DNA from: Nitrospirota bacterium
Lineage (GTDB): Bacteria; Nitrospirota; Thermodesulfovibrionia; Thermodesulfovibrionales; JdFR-88
Direction: 5' to 3'
DNA: 64,000 bases
Assembly (NCBI GenBank): GCA_021789555.1
Contig: JAJYJK010000005.1
Location: 1 to 64,000, forward strand
In this document: piece after piece, positions 19,851 through 29,971 of the stretch
Position numbering within the stretch: position 1 is the stretch's first letter
Layout: each line of letters starts with the position of its first letter
Translations under genes and position numbers: made by a program
The notes under the pieces: generated by a model
Seen by the model: the letters and a program-made list of their open reading frames with translations, nothing else
Database searches by the model: none
Told to the model about the DNA's origin: nothing

Positions 19851-20530
19851 TCCAGAAACTCCCCGAAATCCCTAATCGTGGGGAAAAGACCTGAGTTTTT
19901 CTTCGCCCTCCCGGCAAGCTCCTTCGAGGCAGGTTTTTCCTTCAGGAGGAGGTATCTTATCCCGTACTCTTTCGCCGTCTTCAGGATGGCCTCCGTATCG
20001 TCGATAAACAGGGTCCTCTGTCTGCTGCCGCCAAATCCGATGAGGGAGCCGGTCTTTTCCCAGAACCTTATGTCCTCCTTGGGATGGCCGATCTCATATG
20101 AAGTCACGATATGGTCGAAATATCCCCTGATCCCCGTTTGGCTGAATTTTATCTCAATCGCCTTGTAGTGGGCGTTTGTGAGCAGACAGACCTTCTTGCC
20201 CTTTGCCCGCATGAGGGCCAGGAACTCGCGTACGTGGGGGTGCACCTCTATCATGTGTCTTATCTGCTCCTTCAGGGCCGGGATGTCCAGCCCCAGCTCG
20301 GCGGACCAGAAATCGAGGTCGGTCCAGTTCAAGGTGGCCTCGTGGAGCCTGTATCTTTCGAGAAGGTCCTCCTTCGCCCGCCCGAAGGTGATATTGTGCG
20401 CCTCGGCGTATTTTTCAGGCACCAGGTGCTCCCAGAAATAATCGTCGAAATACTTGTCCAGGAGCGTGCCGTCCAGGTCCAGGAGGACGAAATCCATATC
20501 GTCGAACGGGGGCAACGGGGGCTTTTTCAT
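19847..20530 (-). CDS. HAD-superfamily hydrolase
   Basis: LLDLDGTLLDK motif I, LLTNAHYK motif II, LFIDDTEAIL motif IV. Confidence 0.88.
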   Translation of the reverse strand: MKKPPLPPFDDMDFVLLDLDGTLLDKYFDDYFWEHLVPEKYAEAHNITFGRAKEDLLERYRLHEATLNWTDLDFWSAELGLDIPALKEQIRHMIEVHPHVREFLALMRAKGKKVCLLTNAHYKAIEIKFSQTGIRGYFDHIVTSYEIGHPKEDIRFWEKTGSLIGFGGSRQRTLFIDDTEAILKTAKEYGIRYLLLKEKPASKELAGRAKKNSGLFPTIRDFGEFLE

Positions 20531-20532
20531 TT

Positions 20533-21561
20533 TTATGGGACGAGTACTATCTTTCCGAAATGCGCGCTTTTTTCCATCTTCCCGTGCGCCCTGGCCGCCT
20601 CTTCAAGCGGCAGGACCTCATCGATGACCGGTTTTAGTTTTCCGCGGGCCACGAGATCACAGACCGTCAGAAGCTCGCGCCTCGCGCCCAGGAACGATCC
20701 CTTTATGTCTATCTGGCGGGAGAAGAGGCCCCTAAGATCGAAAGTGACCTCCGGGCCGGTCGTCGCGCCGCAGGTGACGAGCCTGCCGCCTTTCTTCAGC
20801 GAGGACAGGGAACTTGCGAAGGTGGCCGGCCCCACGTGCTCGAAGACCACCTCCACCCCCTGCCCGGCGGTAATCTCCATCACCCTCCGCCCGATGTCTT
20901 CCTTCCTGTGGTCTATGACGTGGTCCGCGCCAAGTCCGATGAGCCGGGAGGTCTTTTCGGCCCCGCCGCCGGTCGCTATGACCGTCGAGCCGAAGAGTTT
21001 CGCAATCTGCACGGCGGCCACCCCGATGCCGCTGCCCCCGGCTATTATCAGTACGGTCTCGCCGGCCTTCAGGGCCGCCCTGCTTGAAAGCATGTGCCAG
21101 GCCGTAAGAAAGGTCAGCGGAAAGGCCGCCCCTTCCTCGAAGCTCACATGCGGCAAAAGCGGGACAAGATTGTCCGCGCTCACCCTGGCGAACTCCGCAT
21201 ACCCGCCCCAGCAAGACGCGCCTATTATGCCCATCCGGCGGCAGAGATTATTGTTCCCCTCCAGGCAGTAATCGCATTTCAGGCACCTGATGCCGGGGTC
21301 CGCCACAATACGGTCGCCCGGCTTGAAATCCTTCACGTCGGGGGCGACCTCAAAGACCTCGCCGGAGAAATCGCAGCCCAGGATGTGTGGATATTTGGTG
21401 CCGTAGGCGGCAAGGCCGGACCTTATCCATAGGTCCAGGTGGTTTACGGAGACCGCCTTTACCCGGACCAGCACCTCGCCGCGGTGCGGGACGGGCCGCT
21501 CGATCTGCTCGTATCTGAGCGCCTCCGGGCCGCCCGGCCCCCTGAGGACTATCGCGTTCAT
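20533..21561 (-). CDS. Zinc-binding MDR alcohol dehydrogenase / quinone oxidoreductase family
   Basis: GCDFSGEV, structural zinc CLKCDYCLEGNNNLC, Rossmann GGSGIGVAAVQIAK. Confidence 0.9.
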   Translation of the reverse strand: MNAIVLRGPGGPEALRYEQIERPVPHRGEVLVRVKAVSVNHLDLWIRSGLAAYGTKYPHILGCDFSGEVFEVAPDVKDFKPGDRIVADPGIRCLKCDYCLEGNNNLCRRMGIIGASCWGGYAEFARVSADNLVPLLPHVSFEEGAAFPLTFLTAWHMLSSRAALKAGETVLIIAGGSGIGVAAVQIAKLFGSTVIATGGGAEKTSRLIGLGADHVIDHRKEDIGRRVMEITAGQGVEVVFEHVGPATFASSLSSLKKGGRLVTCGATTGPEVTFDLRGLFSRQIDIKGSFLGARRELLTVCDLVARGKLKPVIDEVLPLEEAARAHGKMEKSAHFGKIVLVP

Positions 21562-21589
21562 TTAAAGACGCCCTCCTTTAAAGATTCTA

Positions 21590-21684
21590 CACCCTCACCC
21601 AACCCTCTCCCTTAAAGGGAGAGGGTTTTACTAAAAGGCATTTTGTAAATCCCCTCCCAGAGGGAAGGGGATTAGGGGAGGATG
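21590..21684. repeat. Dispersed intergenic palindromic repeat (family A)
   Basis: Perfect 27-nt palindrome AACCCTCTCCCTTAAAGGGAGAGGGTT (21601-21627) followed by CCCCTCCC...GGGGAG segment. Confidence 0.7.
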
Positions 21685-21701
21685 ATTTTCTTTCTCATCC
21701 T

Positions 21702-22343
21702 CTATATCCTGCCCTTTGTGGAGGGGGGTTCTTTTTTCGCCCTGGGCTCGACAGAGACGGCATCCATCAGGGCCCTGCCGAGGGCCTTGAAGACGGCCTC
21801 AATCATGTGGTGCAGGTTTCTGCCGTAAGGCACCTGGACATGGAGCGTCACCCCCGCGTTCGCGGCAAAGGCAAGCAGAAAATCCTCGACCAGGCCCGCG
21901 TCAAAATCCTTTATTTTCCCCCTTGCCGGGTAAGAGACCTTGTAGTGCAGGTATGGCCTTCCGCTTATGTCGAGGCTCACCTGGGCGATGCTCTCGTCCA
22001 TAGGCACCGAGGCAAACCCGTACCTCCTGATGCCTTCCATCCCGCCCAGGGCCTCTTTCACCGCCTTCCCAAGCACTATGCCCACGTCCTCCACCGTGTG
22101 GTGATAGTCCACCTCCACGTCCCCTTTCGCCCTGAGTCTCATGTCCATGAGGCCGTGCCTGCACATGAGGCCCAGCATATGGTCGAAAAAAGGCATGCCG
22201 GTCTTCACCCGGTAGTCGCCCCTGCCCTCCAGGTCCAGTTCCAGGGATATCTGCGTCTCCTTTGTCTTTCTCCCGAGTGCGGCCTTTCGCATGCGGCCCG
22301 CCTTTGGCCCCTTTTTGCCTGGAACGGCGTTGTCTTTTTTCAT
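21702..22343 (-). CDS. hisB: Imidazoleglycerol-phosphate dehydratase
   Basis: GMPFFDHMLGLMCRHG, DYHHTVEDVGI, HHMIEAVFKALGRAL. Confidence 0.96.
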   Translation of the reverse strand: MKKDNAVPGKKGPKAGRMRKAALGRKTKETQISLELDLEGRGDYRVKTGMPFFDHMLGLMCRHGLMDMRLRAKGDVEVDYHHTVEDVGIVLGKAVKEALGGMEGIRRYGFASVPMDESIAQVSLDISGRPYLHYKVSYPARGKIKDFDAGLVEDFLLAFAANAGVTLHVQVPYGRNLHHMIEAVFKALGRALMDAVSVEPRAKKEPPSTKGRI

Positions 22344-22374
22344 CGGTCCAGTGCCCGGGGGGAAAATATCTTTT

Positions 22375-23484
22375 TCATCGACCCGCCATTATCTTTTTCA
22401 TAGATGCGATAAATACGCTGTTTTCCTTCCTCGTGCCTATGGTGACTCTCAGGCAGCCGTCCATCGCCGGGCTGAGATTTCTCAAAAGGACCCCGTCTTT
22501 TAACGCAAAGCTGAAAACCCTTTCGGGATCGAGTGAAACCCTGAACAATATGAAATTGGCGTCGGAGGGGTAGGGGGAAACGCCTTCCATCCTGGAGAGG
22601 GCGCCGAGAACCCTTTTTCTTTCGGAGACCACCTTCCTGATGCCGTTTTCGAGACGCCGGGGGTTTCGCAGGGCGTCGGCCGCGATGGCCTGCGAATACG
22701 AATTCACGTTGAAGGGGAGCCTCACCTTGTTTACCTCGGTTATCAGTTCCGGACGGGCGACGAGGAACCCCACCCTGAGCGCGGCAAACCCGATCTTCGA
22801 CATCGTCATGAGGACGGCCAGGTTCTCATACCTGCCCAGATGGCGCAGGAAACTTTTCTCCCTGGAAAATGGCTGATATGCCTCGTCCACAACCACTATC
22901 CGCCCTGTCTTGTCGATTATCCTCAGGATTTTTTCTTCCGAGAAACTGTTTCCGGTGGGGTTGTTGGGCCTGCTTATGAAGGCGATGCCGGCCTTTCCGG
23001 CCCTGAGTTGCCGTATCATCCGGGCGTCGTCTATGTCGAAGTCCGCGGCGAGCGGCACGCCGGTGGATTCCATCCCGAGGGCCTGGGCGATCTTGCCGTA
23101 CATGGAGAACGTGGGGGTGGGGTAGACCACCGGGCCGCCGAATGTGCATATCAGGTTATATATGAGTTCGTCGGAGCCGTTGCCGTGGAGCACCCGGTCT
23201 ATTGAACGCATCCGGGCGGGGAGCATCCATTTTGCGAATGCCCGCCTCAGATCGACGGCCAGGGGGTCGGGGTAGCGGTTGGTCTCTATCGCCCTCAGGA
23301 GCCGGGGGCCTGCGGGCCTCGCATACGGGCTTTCGTTCGCGTCGAGTTTTACCAGGCAGGGAATCTCTTTCGCGTCATAGGGCGTCAGGGCGCGGACATT
23401 GGGCCTCACGAGTCTGCCGATGGATGAGGGTCCGCCGATGGATGAGGACCCTTTTGTTCCTGCATACATCTTATTATTGCCCAC
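22375..23484 (-). CDS. hisC: Histidinol-phosphate aminotransferase
   Basis: LDANESPY, SRPNNPTGN, MSKIGFAALRVGF PLP-lysine region. Confidence 0.95.
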   Translation of the reverse strand: MGNNKMYAGTKGSSSIGGPSSIGRLVRPNVRALTPYDAKEIPCLVKLDANESPYARPAGPRLLRAIETNRYPDPLAVDLRRAFAKWMLPARMRSIDRVLHGNGSDELIYNLICTFGGPVVYPTPTFSMYGKIAQALGMESTGVPLAADFDIDDARMIRQLRAGKAGIAFISRPNNPTGNSFSEEKILRIIDKTGRIVVVDEAYQPFSREKSFLRHLGRYENLAVLMTMSKIGFAALRVGFLVARPELITEVNKVRLPFNVNSYSQAIAADALRNPRRLENGIRKVVSERKRVLGALSRMEGVSPYPSDANFILFRVSLDPERVFSFALKDGVLLRNLSPAMDGCLRVTIGTRKENSVFIASMKKIMAGR

Positions 23485-23640
23485 CGCCCGGAAGACCTCC
23501 TTGCATCAGATTCCCTGCGGGGCAAAAATAAAAACTTTTTTTTACCCGCGGGGAAGATAAAGTGAATTATAACATGAGGACGCGCTAATTTCCCTCGTGG
23601 TGAGTTGCCCGTTTTTCCGCTTTTATGCGATAATCCAAAG

Positions 23641-25371
23641 ATGAGAAGATTTTTGTTTTTGCCGCTCTGCGCTCTCCTTGTTGCAGCTTTAAGCATTCCG
23701 GCCTACGGCGCGTCCGTGAGGCCGGCAAATGATGGCCCGGCCGGCGCTGGGTCTGGTCTCAACAAGGCCCAGGCGGCCGCGGGCGCTGCGGACTACGAAT
23801 TCATTCTGGGCTATGGGGCCGAGATGGCCGGCAAGTGGGAAAGCGCCCTCGGCCATTACCGGCAGGCCCTGAAATCGGATCCGTCCTCCTCCCGGATAAG
23901 GCTCCAGATGGGCGCCATCCTCCTGAAGATGGGCAAAATGGATGAGGCCGTGAGCATTGTCAGCGAGGCCGCCAGGCTCAGGCCGGACGACCTGCAGGCC
24001 CTCCTCCTGCTGGGGGAGCTTTATAACAGCCAGGGCGAGAAGGACAAGGCCCTGGCGGTCTACGAGAAGATACTGAAGATCGATCCCGGCAACAGGGACG
24101 CCATGCTCCTTTTGGGCGTCCTTTATGCCTCGAAGGGCGATTATGAAAAGGGCAGGAAGGAGCTCGAGGGGCTCCTCGCCAAAAACAAAAACGACGTCAT
24201 GGCCAATTACTACCTTGGGCTCATATACTTCGACCAGAAGGACTATGACAAGGCGGCCGCAAGCCTTGAGCGGGTAGTCCGGCAGAAGCCGGATTCCGAA
24301 AACGCAAACTTCTACCTTGGCATAATGAGCGAGATGAAAGGGGACATCAAGGCCGCAAGCGGGTATTACCAGGCCGCCGTCCGCGCCAACCCGCATAACA
24401 TGGGGGCCAGGGAGAGGCTCGGGCAGCTCTACATCCGCAGCAGGCAGAAGGACAAGGCCATCCAGGAGTACGAAAAGGTAAAGGCGTTCGACCCCGGCAA
24501 TGCCGACGTCCACAAGAGGCTGGCGGTGCTCTATATCGAGGACGGGAAGTTCGACAAGGCCGTCGAGGAGCTGAGGATAATACTGGCGAAAAACCCGGAC
24601 GACTACCGCGCGAGGTATTATCTTGCCTACGCGCTGGAGGAGCTTAAAAGGCCCCAGGAGGCCGCAGACGAGCTTCAGAAGATACTGCGGAAGGAACCAG
24701 GCAACACCCAGGCCCTGCTTTTTATGGGCGGCGTGCTGACGGATCTCGGGCATCGCGGGCAGGCCGTCTCCATTTACGAGAAACTCCTCGCCCTGGACAA
24801 AAGCAAGCCCGACGTGTTTATCTTCCTCGGTTCCCTTTACCTGGACCTGAAGGACTATGACAAGGCCGAGACTCTGCTTGCCGACGGCGCAAACAGGTTC
24901 CCTAATGACGACGAGATGCATTTCTACCTGGCCATGGCCTGTGAGAAGGCCGGCAAGTTCGACGACATGGTGGCCCAGTTGAAGCGCGCAATCGAGATAA
25001 ACCCCTCCCACGCGGACGCCCTTAACTACCTGGGCTACAGCTACGCCGAAAAGGGCATAAAACTCGATGAGGCCCTGAAATTCATCGAAAGGGCGGTGAA
25101 ACTGAAACCCCGCAGCGGCTATATAGTCGACAGCCTCGGATGGGTCTATTACAAAATGGGCAGGTTCAACGACGCGCTTACCGAGCTTACCCGCGCCGTC
25201 GGCCTCATAAAGGACGACCCAGTCATACTCGAGCACTTGGGCGACGTCTACAAATCGCTTGACAGGCGCGAAGACGCAATCAGCGCCTGGAAGCAGTCCA
25301 TCGCGTTCGGCTCCGGGGAAAAGGGCCTCAGGGCGAGGGTGGAAAAAAAGATAAAAGATATCGAGAAATAG
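23641..25371 (+). CDS. TPR-repeat secreted/lipid-anchored protein
   Basis: Signal peptide MRRFLFLPLCALLVAALSIPAYGA then >12 TPR units; start moved to 23641. Confidence 0.85.
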   Translation: MRRFLFLPLCALLVAALSIPAYGASVRPANDGPAGAGSGLNKAQAAAGAADYEFILGYGAEMAGKWESALGHYRQALKSDPSSSRIRLQMGAILLKMGKMDEAVSIVSEAARLRPDDLQALLLLGELYNSQGEKDKALAVYEKILKIDPGNRDAMLLLGVLYASKGDYEKGRKELEGLLAKNKNDVMANYYLGLIYFDQKDYDKAAASLERVVRQKPDSENANFYLGIMSEMKGDIKAASGYYQAAVRANPHNMGARERLGQLYIRSRQKDKAIQEYEKVKAFDPGNADVHKRLAVLYIEDGKFDKAVEELRIILAKNPDDYRARYYLAYALEELKRPQEAADELQKILRKEPGNTQALLFMGGVLTDLGHRGQAVSIYEKLLALDKSKPDVFIFLGSLYLDLKDYDKAETLLADGANRFPNDDEMHFYLAMACEKAGKFDDMVAQLKRAIEINPSHADALNYLGYSYAEKGIKLDEALKFIERAVKLKPRSGYIVDSLGWVYYKMGRFNDALTELTRAVGLIKDDPVILEHLGDVYKSLDRREDAISAWKQSIAFGSGEKGLRARVEKKIKDIEK

Positions 25372-25377
25372 CGCGGG

Positions 25378-26220
25378 ATGCTGAGCCTGCTCGCCCCCGC
25401 CAAGATCAACTGGTTCATCTTCATTCCGGGCAAGCGGGACGACGGTTATCATGAAATCCGCTCCCTCATGCAGCTCGTCGACCTCTCGGACCGGCTGACC
25501 TTCGAGTCCGCAGATTCCCTCTCGCTCGATTCGGACTGCCCGATACCAGCGGCCGAAAACATCGTCTGGAAGGCCGCCCTCCTCCTGAAAGAGCACACCG
25601 GGACCGAAAAAGGGGCCAGGATAACACTTAAAAAAACCATACCCTCGGAGGCGGGACTGGGAGGGGGCAGCTCGGATGCCGCGGCGACCCTCCTGGGGCT
25701 GGACCGGCTATGGGGGCTTGGCCTCCCGAGGGAGACGCTCTTGCGGCTCGGGGCGAGGCTCGGGTCGGACGTGCCTTTTTTTCTCGGCCCGCCGTGCTCC
25801 CTCGTCTCCGGCAGGGGGGAGCAGGCCTCGCCCGTCGGGCTGAAAAAACCGCTGGACCTGCTCCTGGTGAAACCTTCCTTCGGCGTGTCGACCGGCTGGG
25901 CATACCGCTCGCTTGCGCGCTTTAGCAGGTTGACAAAAGCCGAGGAGAATATTAAACTTTTTATTCGCGCCTTGAAGGATGGGGAGTTGGACCGGCTTGA
26001 GGGCCTGGGCGAAAACGACCTTGAGGCCGGGGTGCTCTCCGCCTATCCGGAAATAAGCCGCATAAAGGCCGCGCTCAGAAAACAAGGCGCCCTGTACGCA
26101 AGGATGAGCGGCAGCGGCTCGGCCGTCTTCGGCATCTTCCCGGACGGGCGGACGGCCAGGTCCGCCGCGGCAAGCATGGGTTGGTGGTGCATGACCGCCA
26201 AGACGGTTTGCGGGGCGTGA
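25378..26220 (+). CDS. ispE: 4-diphosphocytidyl-2-C-methyl-D-erythritol kinase
   Basis: LLAPAKINWFIFIPGKRDDGYHEIRSLMQ, GLGGGSSDAAATL. Confidence 0.96.
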   Translation: MLSLLAPAKINWFIFIPGKRDDGYHEIRSLMQLVDLSDRLTFESADSLSLDSDCPIPAAENIVWKAALLLKEHTGTEKGARITLKKTIPSEAGLGGGSSDAAATLLGLDRLWGLGLPRETLLRLGARLGSDVPFFLGPPCSLVSGRGEQASPVGLKKPLDLLLVKPSFGVSTGWAYRSLARFSRLTKAEENIKLFIRALKDGELDRLEGLGENDLEAGVLSAYPEISRIKAALRKQGALYARMSGSGSAVFGIFPDGRTARSAAASMGWWCMTAKTVCGA

Positions 26221-26223
26221 AAA

Positions 26224-26298
26224 TGGGGCGTAGACAAACGGCAAGTCAGGAGATTTTGGATCTCCCATTTGGAGGTTCGAGTCCTCCCGCCCCAGCCA
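26224..26298 (+). tRNA. tRNA-Gln (anticodon TTG), CCA encoded
   Basis: tggggcg acceptor pairs with cgcccca; anticodon loop attttggat; T-arm ggttcgagtcc; terminal CCA. Confidence 0.92.
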
Positions 26299-26342
26299 TT
26301 GTATTTGACGCAAAAAGATAACGCAATCAGGGGGTCGGGCTT

Positions 26343-27284
26343 ATGCCGGTCGGCATCAGATTGGTTTCTGGCAATTCACACAAGGCGCTTTCCCGCGCCA
26401 TATCGGGGCACTTGGAGGTGCCCGAGACCAGCTCCACCATCACCCGTTTCAGCGACGGGGAGATAATGCTGCAGATAACCGAGAACGTCAGGGGTTCGGA
26501 CGTCTTTGTCATCCAGTCCACCTGCACCCCGGTGAACGAGAACCTGATGGAGCTGCTGCTGATGCTGGACGCCCTGAAACGGGCCAGCGCGGGCAGGATC
26601 ACGGCCGTCATGCCCTATTACGGCTACGCCAGGCAGGACAGGAAGGTGCAGCCCAGGGTCCCCATCTCCTCGAAGCTGGTGGCGGACCTGATCACCGTCG
26701 CGGGCGCCAGCAGGCTGCTGGCGATGGACCTGCACGCCGGCCAGATACAGGGTTTTTTCAACATACCGGTCGACCACCTCTACGGCTCCCCGGTGATCTT
26801 CGATTACATAAAGCGCTGCGAGTTCAAGGACCTTGTCATCGTCTCCCCCGACGCCGGGGGCGTGGAGAGGGCCAGGAACTTCGCCAGGAGGCTGAAGGCC
26901 ACGATAGCGATAATAGACAAGCGGCGCGAGAGCGCCAACGTCTCGCAGGTCATGAACGTGGTCGGCGACGTGGAGGGCAGGGACGCGGTGATACTCGACG
27001 ACATGATAGACACTGCCGGCACGATCACGCAGGCCGCCCAGGCGCTGAAGGACAAGGGCGCCAGGAAGGTCTGCGCGGCCTGCACGCACGCGGTCCTCTC
27101 GGGCCCCGCCGTCGAGCGGATAAACGCCTCCGCCATCGAGGAGCTGATCGTCACCAATACTATCCCCCTCGACAGCAAACAGGGGCAGTGTCCGAAGCTG
27201 AAAGTGCTTTCGGTGGCGCCCCTTTTTGCCGAGGCGATAAAGAGGATCCATGAGGAGTCCTCAATAAGTTCCCTTTTTGTTTGA
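26343..27284 (+). CDS. prs: Ribose-phosphate pyrophosphokinase
   Basis: RISDGE-like, YYGYARQDRK, AVILDDMIDTAGTI PRPP motif. Confidence 0.97.
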   Translation: MPVGIRLVSGNSHKALSRAISGHLEVPETSSTITRFSDGEIMLQITENVRGSDVFVIQSTCTPVNENLMELLLMLDALKRASAGRITAVMPYYGYARQDRKVQPRVPISSKLVADLITVAGASRLLAMDLHAGQIQGFFNIPVDHLYGSPVIFDYIKRCEFKDLVIVSPDAGGVERARNFARRLKATIAIIDKRRESANVSQVMNVVGDVEGRDAVILDDMIDTAGTITQAAQALKDKGARKVCAACTHAVLSGPAVERINASAIEELIVTNTIPLDSKQGQCPKLKVLSVAPLFAEAIKRIHEESSISSLFV

Positions 27285-27297
27285 AGGAGGTAGCAAA

Positions 27298-27963
27298 GTG
27301 GAGAGGATAAGCATAAAGGCAGAAAAAAGAGAGGCCGCCGGCAAGGGGGTTGCCAGGTCTTTAAGGAGAAAGGGCATCATACCGGCAGTCCTTTACAGGG
27401 AGGGCTCGTCCCTTCCCATACAGCTCGACAAGGCCGAACTGGGGCGCTTCCTGCACCGTTCCGGCGGAGAGCAGGTGATCGTGAGCCTGGCCTTCCCCGG
27501 CGGCGACAACCGCCTGGCCCTGGTCAAGGACTATCAGGTGGACCCCGTCAACAGAGAGCTCCTTCATACGGATTTTTTCGAGGTCTCCCTTAAGGAGATG
27601 ATAAAGGTCGTCGCGGCCATCCGCGTCATGGGCGAGCCGATCGGGGTCAAGAGGGACGGGGGCGCGCTGCAGTACGGCATCTCCCAGATCGAGGTCGAGT
27701 GCCTGCCCGACAGCATCCCCGGCCACATCGAGGTGGATGTCTCGGGGCTTGCGGCCGGCCATTCCATTCACGTGCGCGATCTCAGCCTCCCCGAGGGGAT
27801 AAAGGTGCTGACCCCCTCCGAAGAGGTGGTGGCCCTCGTGGCTGCGCCTAAGGAGGAGGAAGTGGCCCCGGCCGCGCCGGTTGAGGAGGCCGCCGAGCCC
27901 GAGGTCATAAAGAAGGGCAAGGAAAAGGAAGAGGAAGAGGCGAAGGCGAAGCCCGAGAAATAG
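27298..27963 (+). CDS. rplY: 50S ribosomal protein L25/general stress protein Ctc
   Basis: KREAAGKGVARSLRRKGIIPAVLYR; TL5 domain; GTG start at 27298 with SD gaaggaggt. Confidence 0.93.
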   Translation: MERISIKAEKREAAGKGVARSLRRKGIIPAVLYREGSSLPIQLDKAELGRFLHRSGGEQVIVSLAFPGGDNRLALVKDYQVDPVNRELLHTDFFEVSLKEMIKVVAAIRVMGEPIGVKRDGGALQYGISQIEVECLPDSIPGHIEVDVSGLAAGHSIHVRDLSLPEGIKVLTPSEEVVALVAAPKEEEVAPAAPVEEAAEPEVIKKGKEKEEEEAKAKPEK

Positions 27964-27975
27964 GCAAATAATTTT

Positions 27976-28539
27976 GTGTGGGCCGTAGCCGGTCTTGGAA
28001 ACCCCGACAGCAAGCACTTAAAGACCCGCCACAACGCGGGCTTCATGGCGGCCGATGAACTGGCGGACCGCCTCGGGGCCCGGTGGCGGCCCGGCCCCGG
28101 CGGAAATCTTTCAGTCGCCCCGGCCCAAATCGCCGGCCAGGACGTGCTTTTGGTAAAACCACTCACCTACATGAATCTAAGCGGTGTCGCCGTGGGCCGC
28201 GTCCTCCGTGAAAAAAATATCGCCCCCGAAAACCTTATCGTCGTCCATGACGATATCGACCTGGAGACCGCGCGCATCAGGATAAGAAAAAACGGCTCCG
28301 CGGGCGGCCACAAGGGCGTGGACTCCATAATCAGGCAGACCGGCACGAGAAATTTTATCAGGGTGAAAATCGGCATCGGCCGGGACCCCTCCAAGCTGGC
28401 CGAGATCTATGTTTTGGAGAAGTTCAGGAAGGACGAGGTCCCGCTAATCGCCGAGGCCGTATCCGCGGCCGCCCAGGCCGTAATGGACATAATCACCGGG
28501 GGCGTGGAGACGGCGATGAACAGGTTCAATAAGAAATAG
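27976..28539 (+). CDS. pth: Peptidyl-tRNA hydrolase
   Basis: GLGNPDSKHLKTRHNAGF, KPLTYMNLSG, VHDDIDLE, GSAGGHKGVDSI. Confidence 0.96.
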   Translation: MWAVAGLGNPDSKHLKTRHNAGFMAADELADRLGARWRPGPGGNLSVAPAQIAGQDVLLVKPLTYMNLSGVAVGRVLREKNIAPENLIVVHDDIDLETARIRIRKNGSAGGHKGVDSIIRQTGTRNFIRVKIGIGRDPSKLAEIYVLEKFRKDEVPLIAEAVSAAAQAVMDIITGGVETAMNRFNKK

Positions 28540-28544
28540 AAACA

Positions 28545-28664
28545 CCCCTCTCCCAACCCTACCTTTGCCCCAAAAAGCCTTTGGCTTTTCGCATAAAACC
28601 CTTGCGCGAACCTGTCTTTTGTGAAACCCTCTCCCTATTAAGGGAGAGGGTTGGGAGAGGGTGA
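28545..28664. repeat. Dispersed palindromic repeat (family A), composite copy
   Basis: ccctctcccaaccc ... aaccctctccctattaagggagagggttgggagaggg between convergent pth and MgtE-like gene. Confidence 0.65.
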
Positions 28665-28677
28665 ACTTAATTTTCAT

Positions 28678-29958
28678 TCAAACGAACTTGTGTTTGAGAT
28701 TCATGATGTCGCGGTAGGGGACGACGCCCAGAATTCTCTCATGCTCATCTGTAATGGGGATTGCGCGGAAGCTGTAGCGCGAGAACATCTCGGATGCCTC
28801 GAGGAGGGTGTTTTCGGGGTTTAGGCTGATGACGTTTGCCGTCATTATCTCATCGAGCTTCTCATCCGGTTTTGCCTTCAGGACCTCTTTCAGGTCGACG
28901 ACGCCCAGCAGGGTGTCTTTTTCGCCGATGACGTAGAGGTACATGATCTCGTCCATGTCCCTTGCGATCTCGCGGAACTGGAGCATGACCTCGCCGGCCT
29001 TCATGCCGGGCGGCAGTTTGATGAAATGCGAGGTCGAGAAGTTTATGATTTTTTCCTCATGTCTTTCCAGCATGTACTCTATCTTCTGGACGTTCTCCCT
29101 GTCCATGAGTTTCATTATCTCATCGGCCTCGGCCGCCGGCAGTATGGCGAGGATATCGGCCGCCTGGGCCGGGGTCATGTCGTTTATGAGTTCGACGGCC
29201 CTTTCCTTCTTTATGGACGAGATGAGTTCCCTCTGGACCCTGGGCTCGATCTCCTCCAGGGTGTCCGAGGCGTGCTCGGTCTCGAGTTCATTGAAGATGG
29301 CGAGCCGCTGCTCCTTTGTAAGCTCCTCCAGGATGTCCGCCATGTCTACGGGGTGTATCTCCGGGAGTTTTTCCTTTAGGACCTTCAGCTTGACATTGCC
29401 CCTGAACCTGCCTATGTCCTCCGGCAGCGGCTGGACGTAGGACCAGGAGAGGGTCTCTTTTTTCAGCAGCGCGGTGTCGCCGAAGAGCAGTTTCATGACG
29501 GGTTTCAGATGGAGTCTCTTGAAGAGGGCGTACCGGCTGAAATCCACGTCCGTCACGTAGAGGATGTGGTTCCGGAGGACGAGCTTTACATCGTAGACAA
29601 CGTCCACCTCGTTGTCATCCATATCTAGGACTTTCTTGTCGAGGATATGGTCGTCCAGGAGCACCTGGGAGGGGTCCGGTTCGCCTTCGTACCGCTCCAT
29701 GGATTCGAGGGTGACGACGATGCGGCGCGGGGTGACCTCCGCCACCTTCGCCCAGGGTATGAGGAGGGGCTTTTCGCCAAAAGGCCTCTTGACGATGAAA
29801 TGGGTCACCACGGGCAGCTTTTCGTCCCCCCGGATGGCGACGTCCTTCAGCTTTCCTATCTTCTTGCCGTCCCGGTTAAAGACCTTCGAGCCGATGATGT
29901 CGGAGAGGAAATATACGGCCTCGACCAGTTCCTGTTTTTTCTCCGTGATGGTGTTCAT
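28678..29958 (-). CDS. Soluble PRC-barrel + MgtE_N + CBS-pair protein (no MgtE membrane domain)
   Basis: GSKVFNRDGKKIGKLKDVAIRG (PRC-like), HPVDMADILEEL...LPAAEADEIMKLM (MgtE_N), two CBS units; no TM segments, ends NLKHKFV. Confidence 0.85.
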   Translation of the reverse strand: MNTITEKKQELVEAVYFLSDIIGSKVFNRDGKKIGKLKDVAIRGDEKLPVVTHFIVKRPFGEKPLLIPWAKVAEVTPRRIVVTLESMERYEGEPDPSQVLLDDHILDKKVLDMDDNEVDVVYDVKLVLRNHILYVTDVDFSRYALFKRLHLKPVMKLLFGDTALLKKETLSWSYVQPLPEDIGRFRGNVKLKVLKEKLPEIHPVDMADILEELTKEQRLAIFNELETEHASDTLEEIEPRVQRELISSIKKERAVELINDMTPAQAADILAILPAAEADEIMKLMDRENVQKIEYMLERHEEKIINFSTSHFIKLPPGMKAGEVMLQFREIARDMDEIMYLYVIGEKDTLLGVVDLKEVLKAKPDEKLDEIMTANVISLNPENTLLEASEMFSRYSFRAIPITDEHERILGVVPYRDIMNLKHKFV

Positions 29959-29971
29959 GCGTTTTCTCCGA

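Noticed and set aside
23689-25596. 635-aa minus-strand ORF
   Set aside because: Antisense shadow of the TPR gene; high-GC codon bias opens the opposite frame and the protein has no coherent domain.
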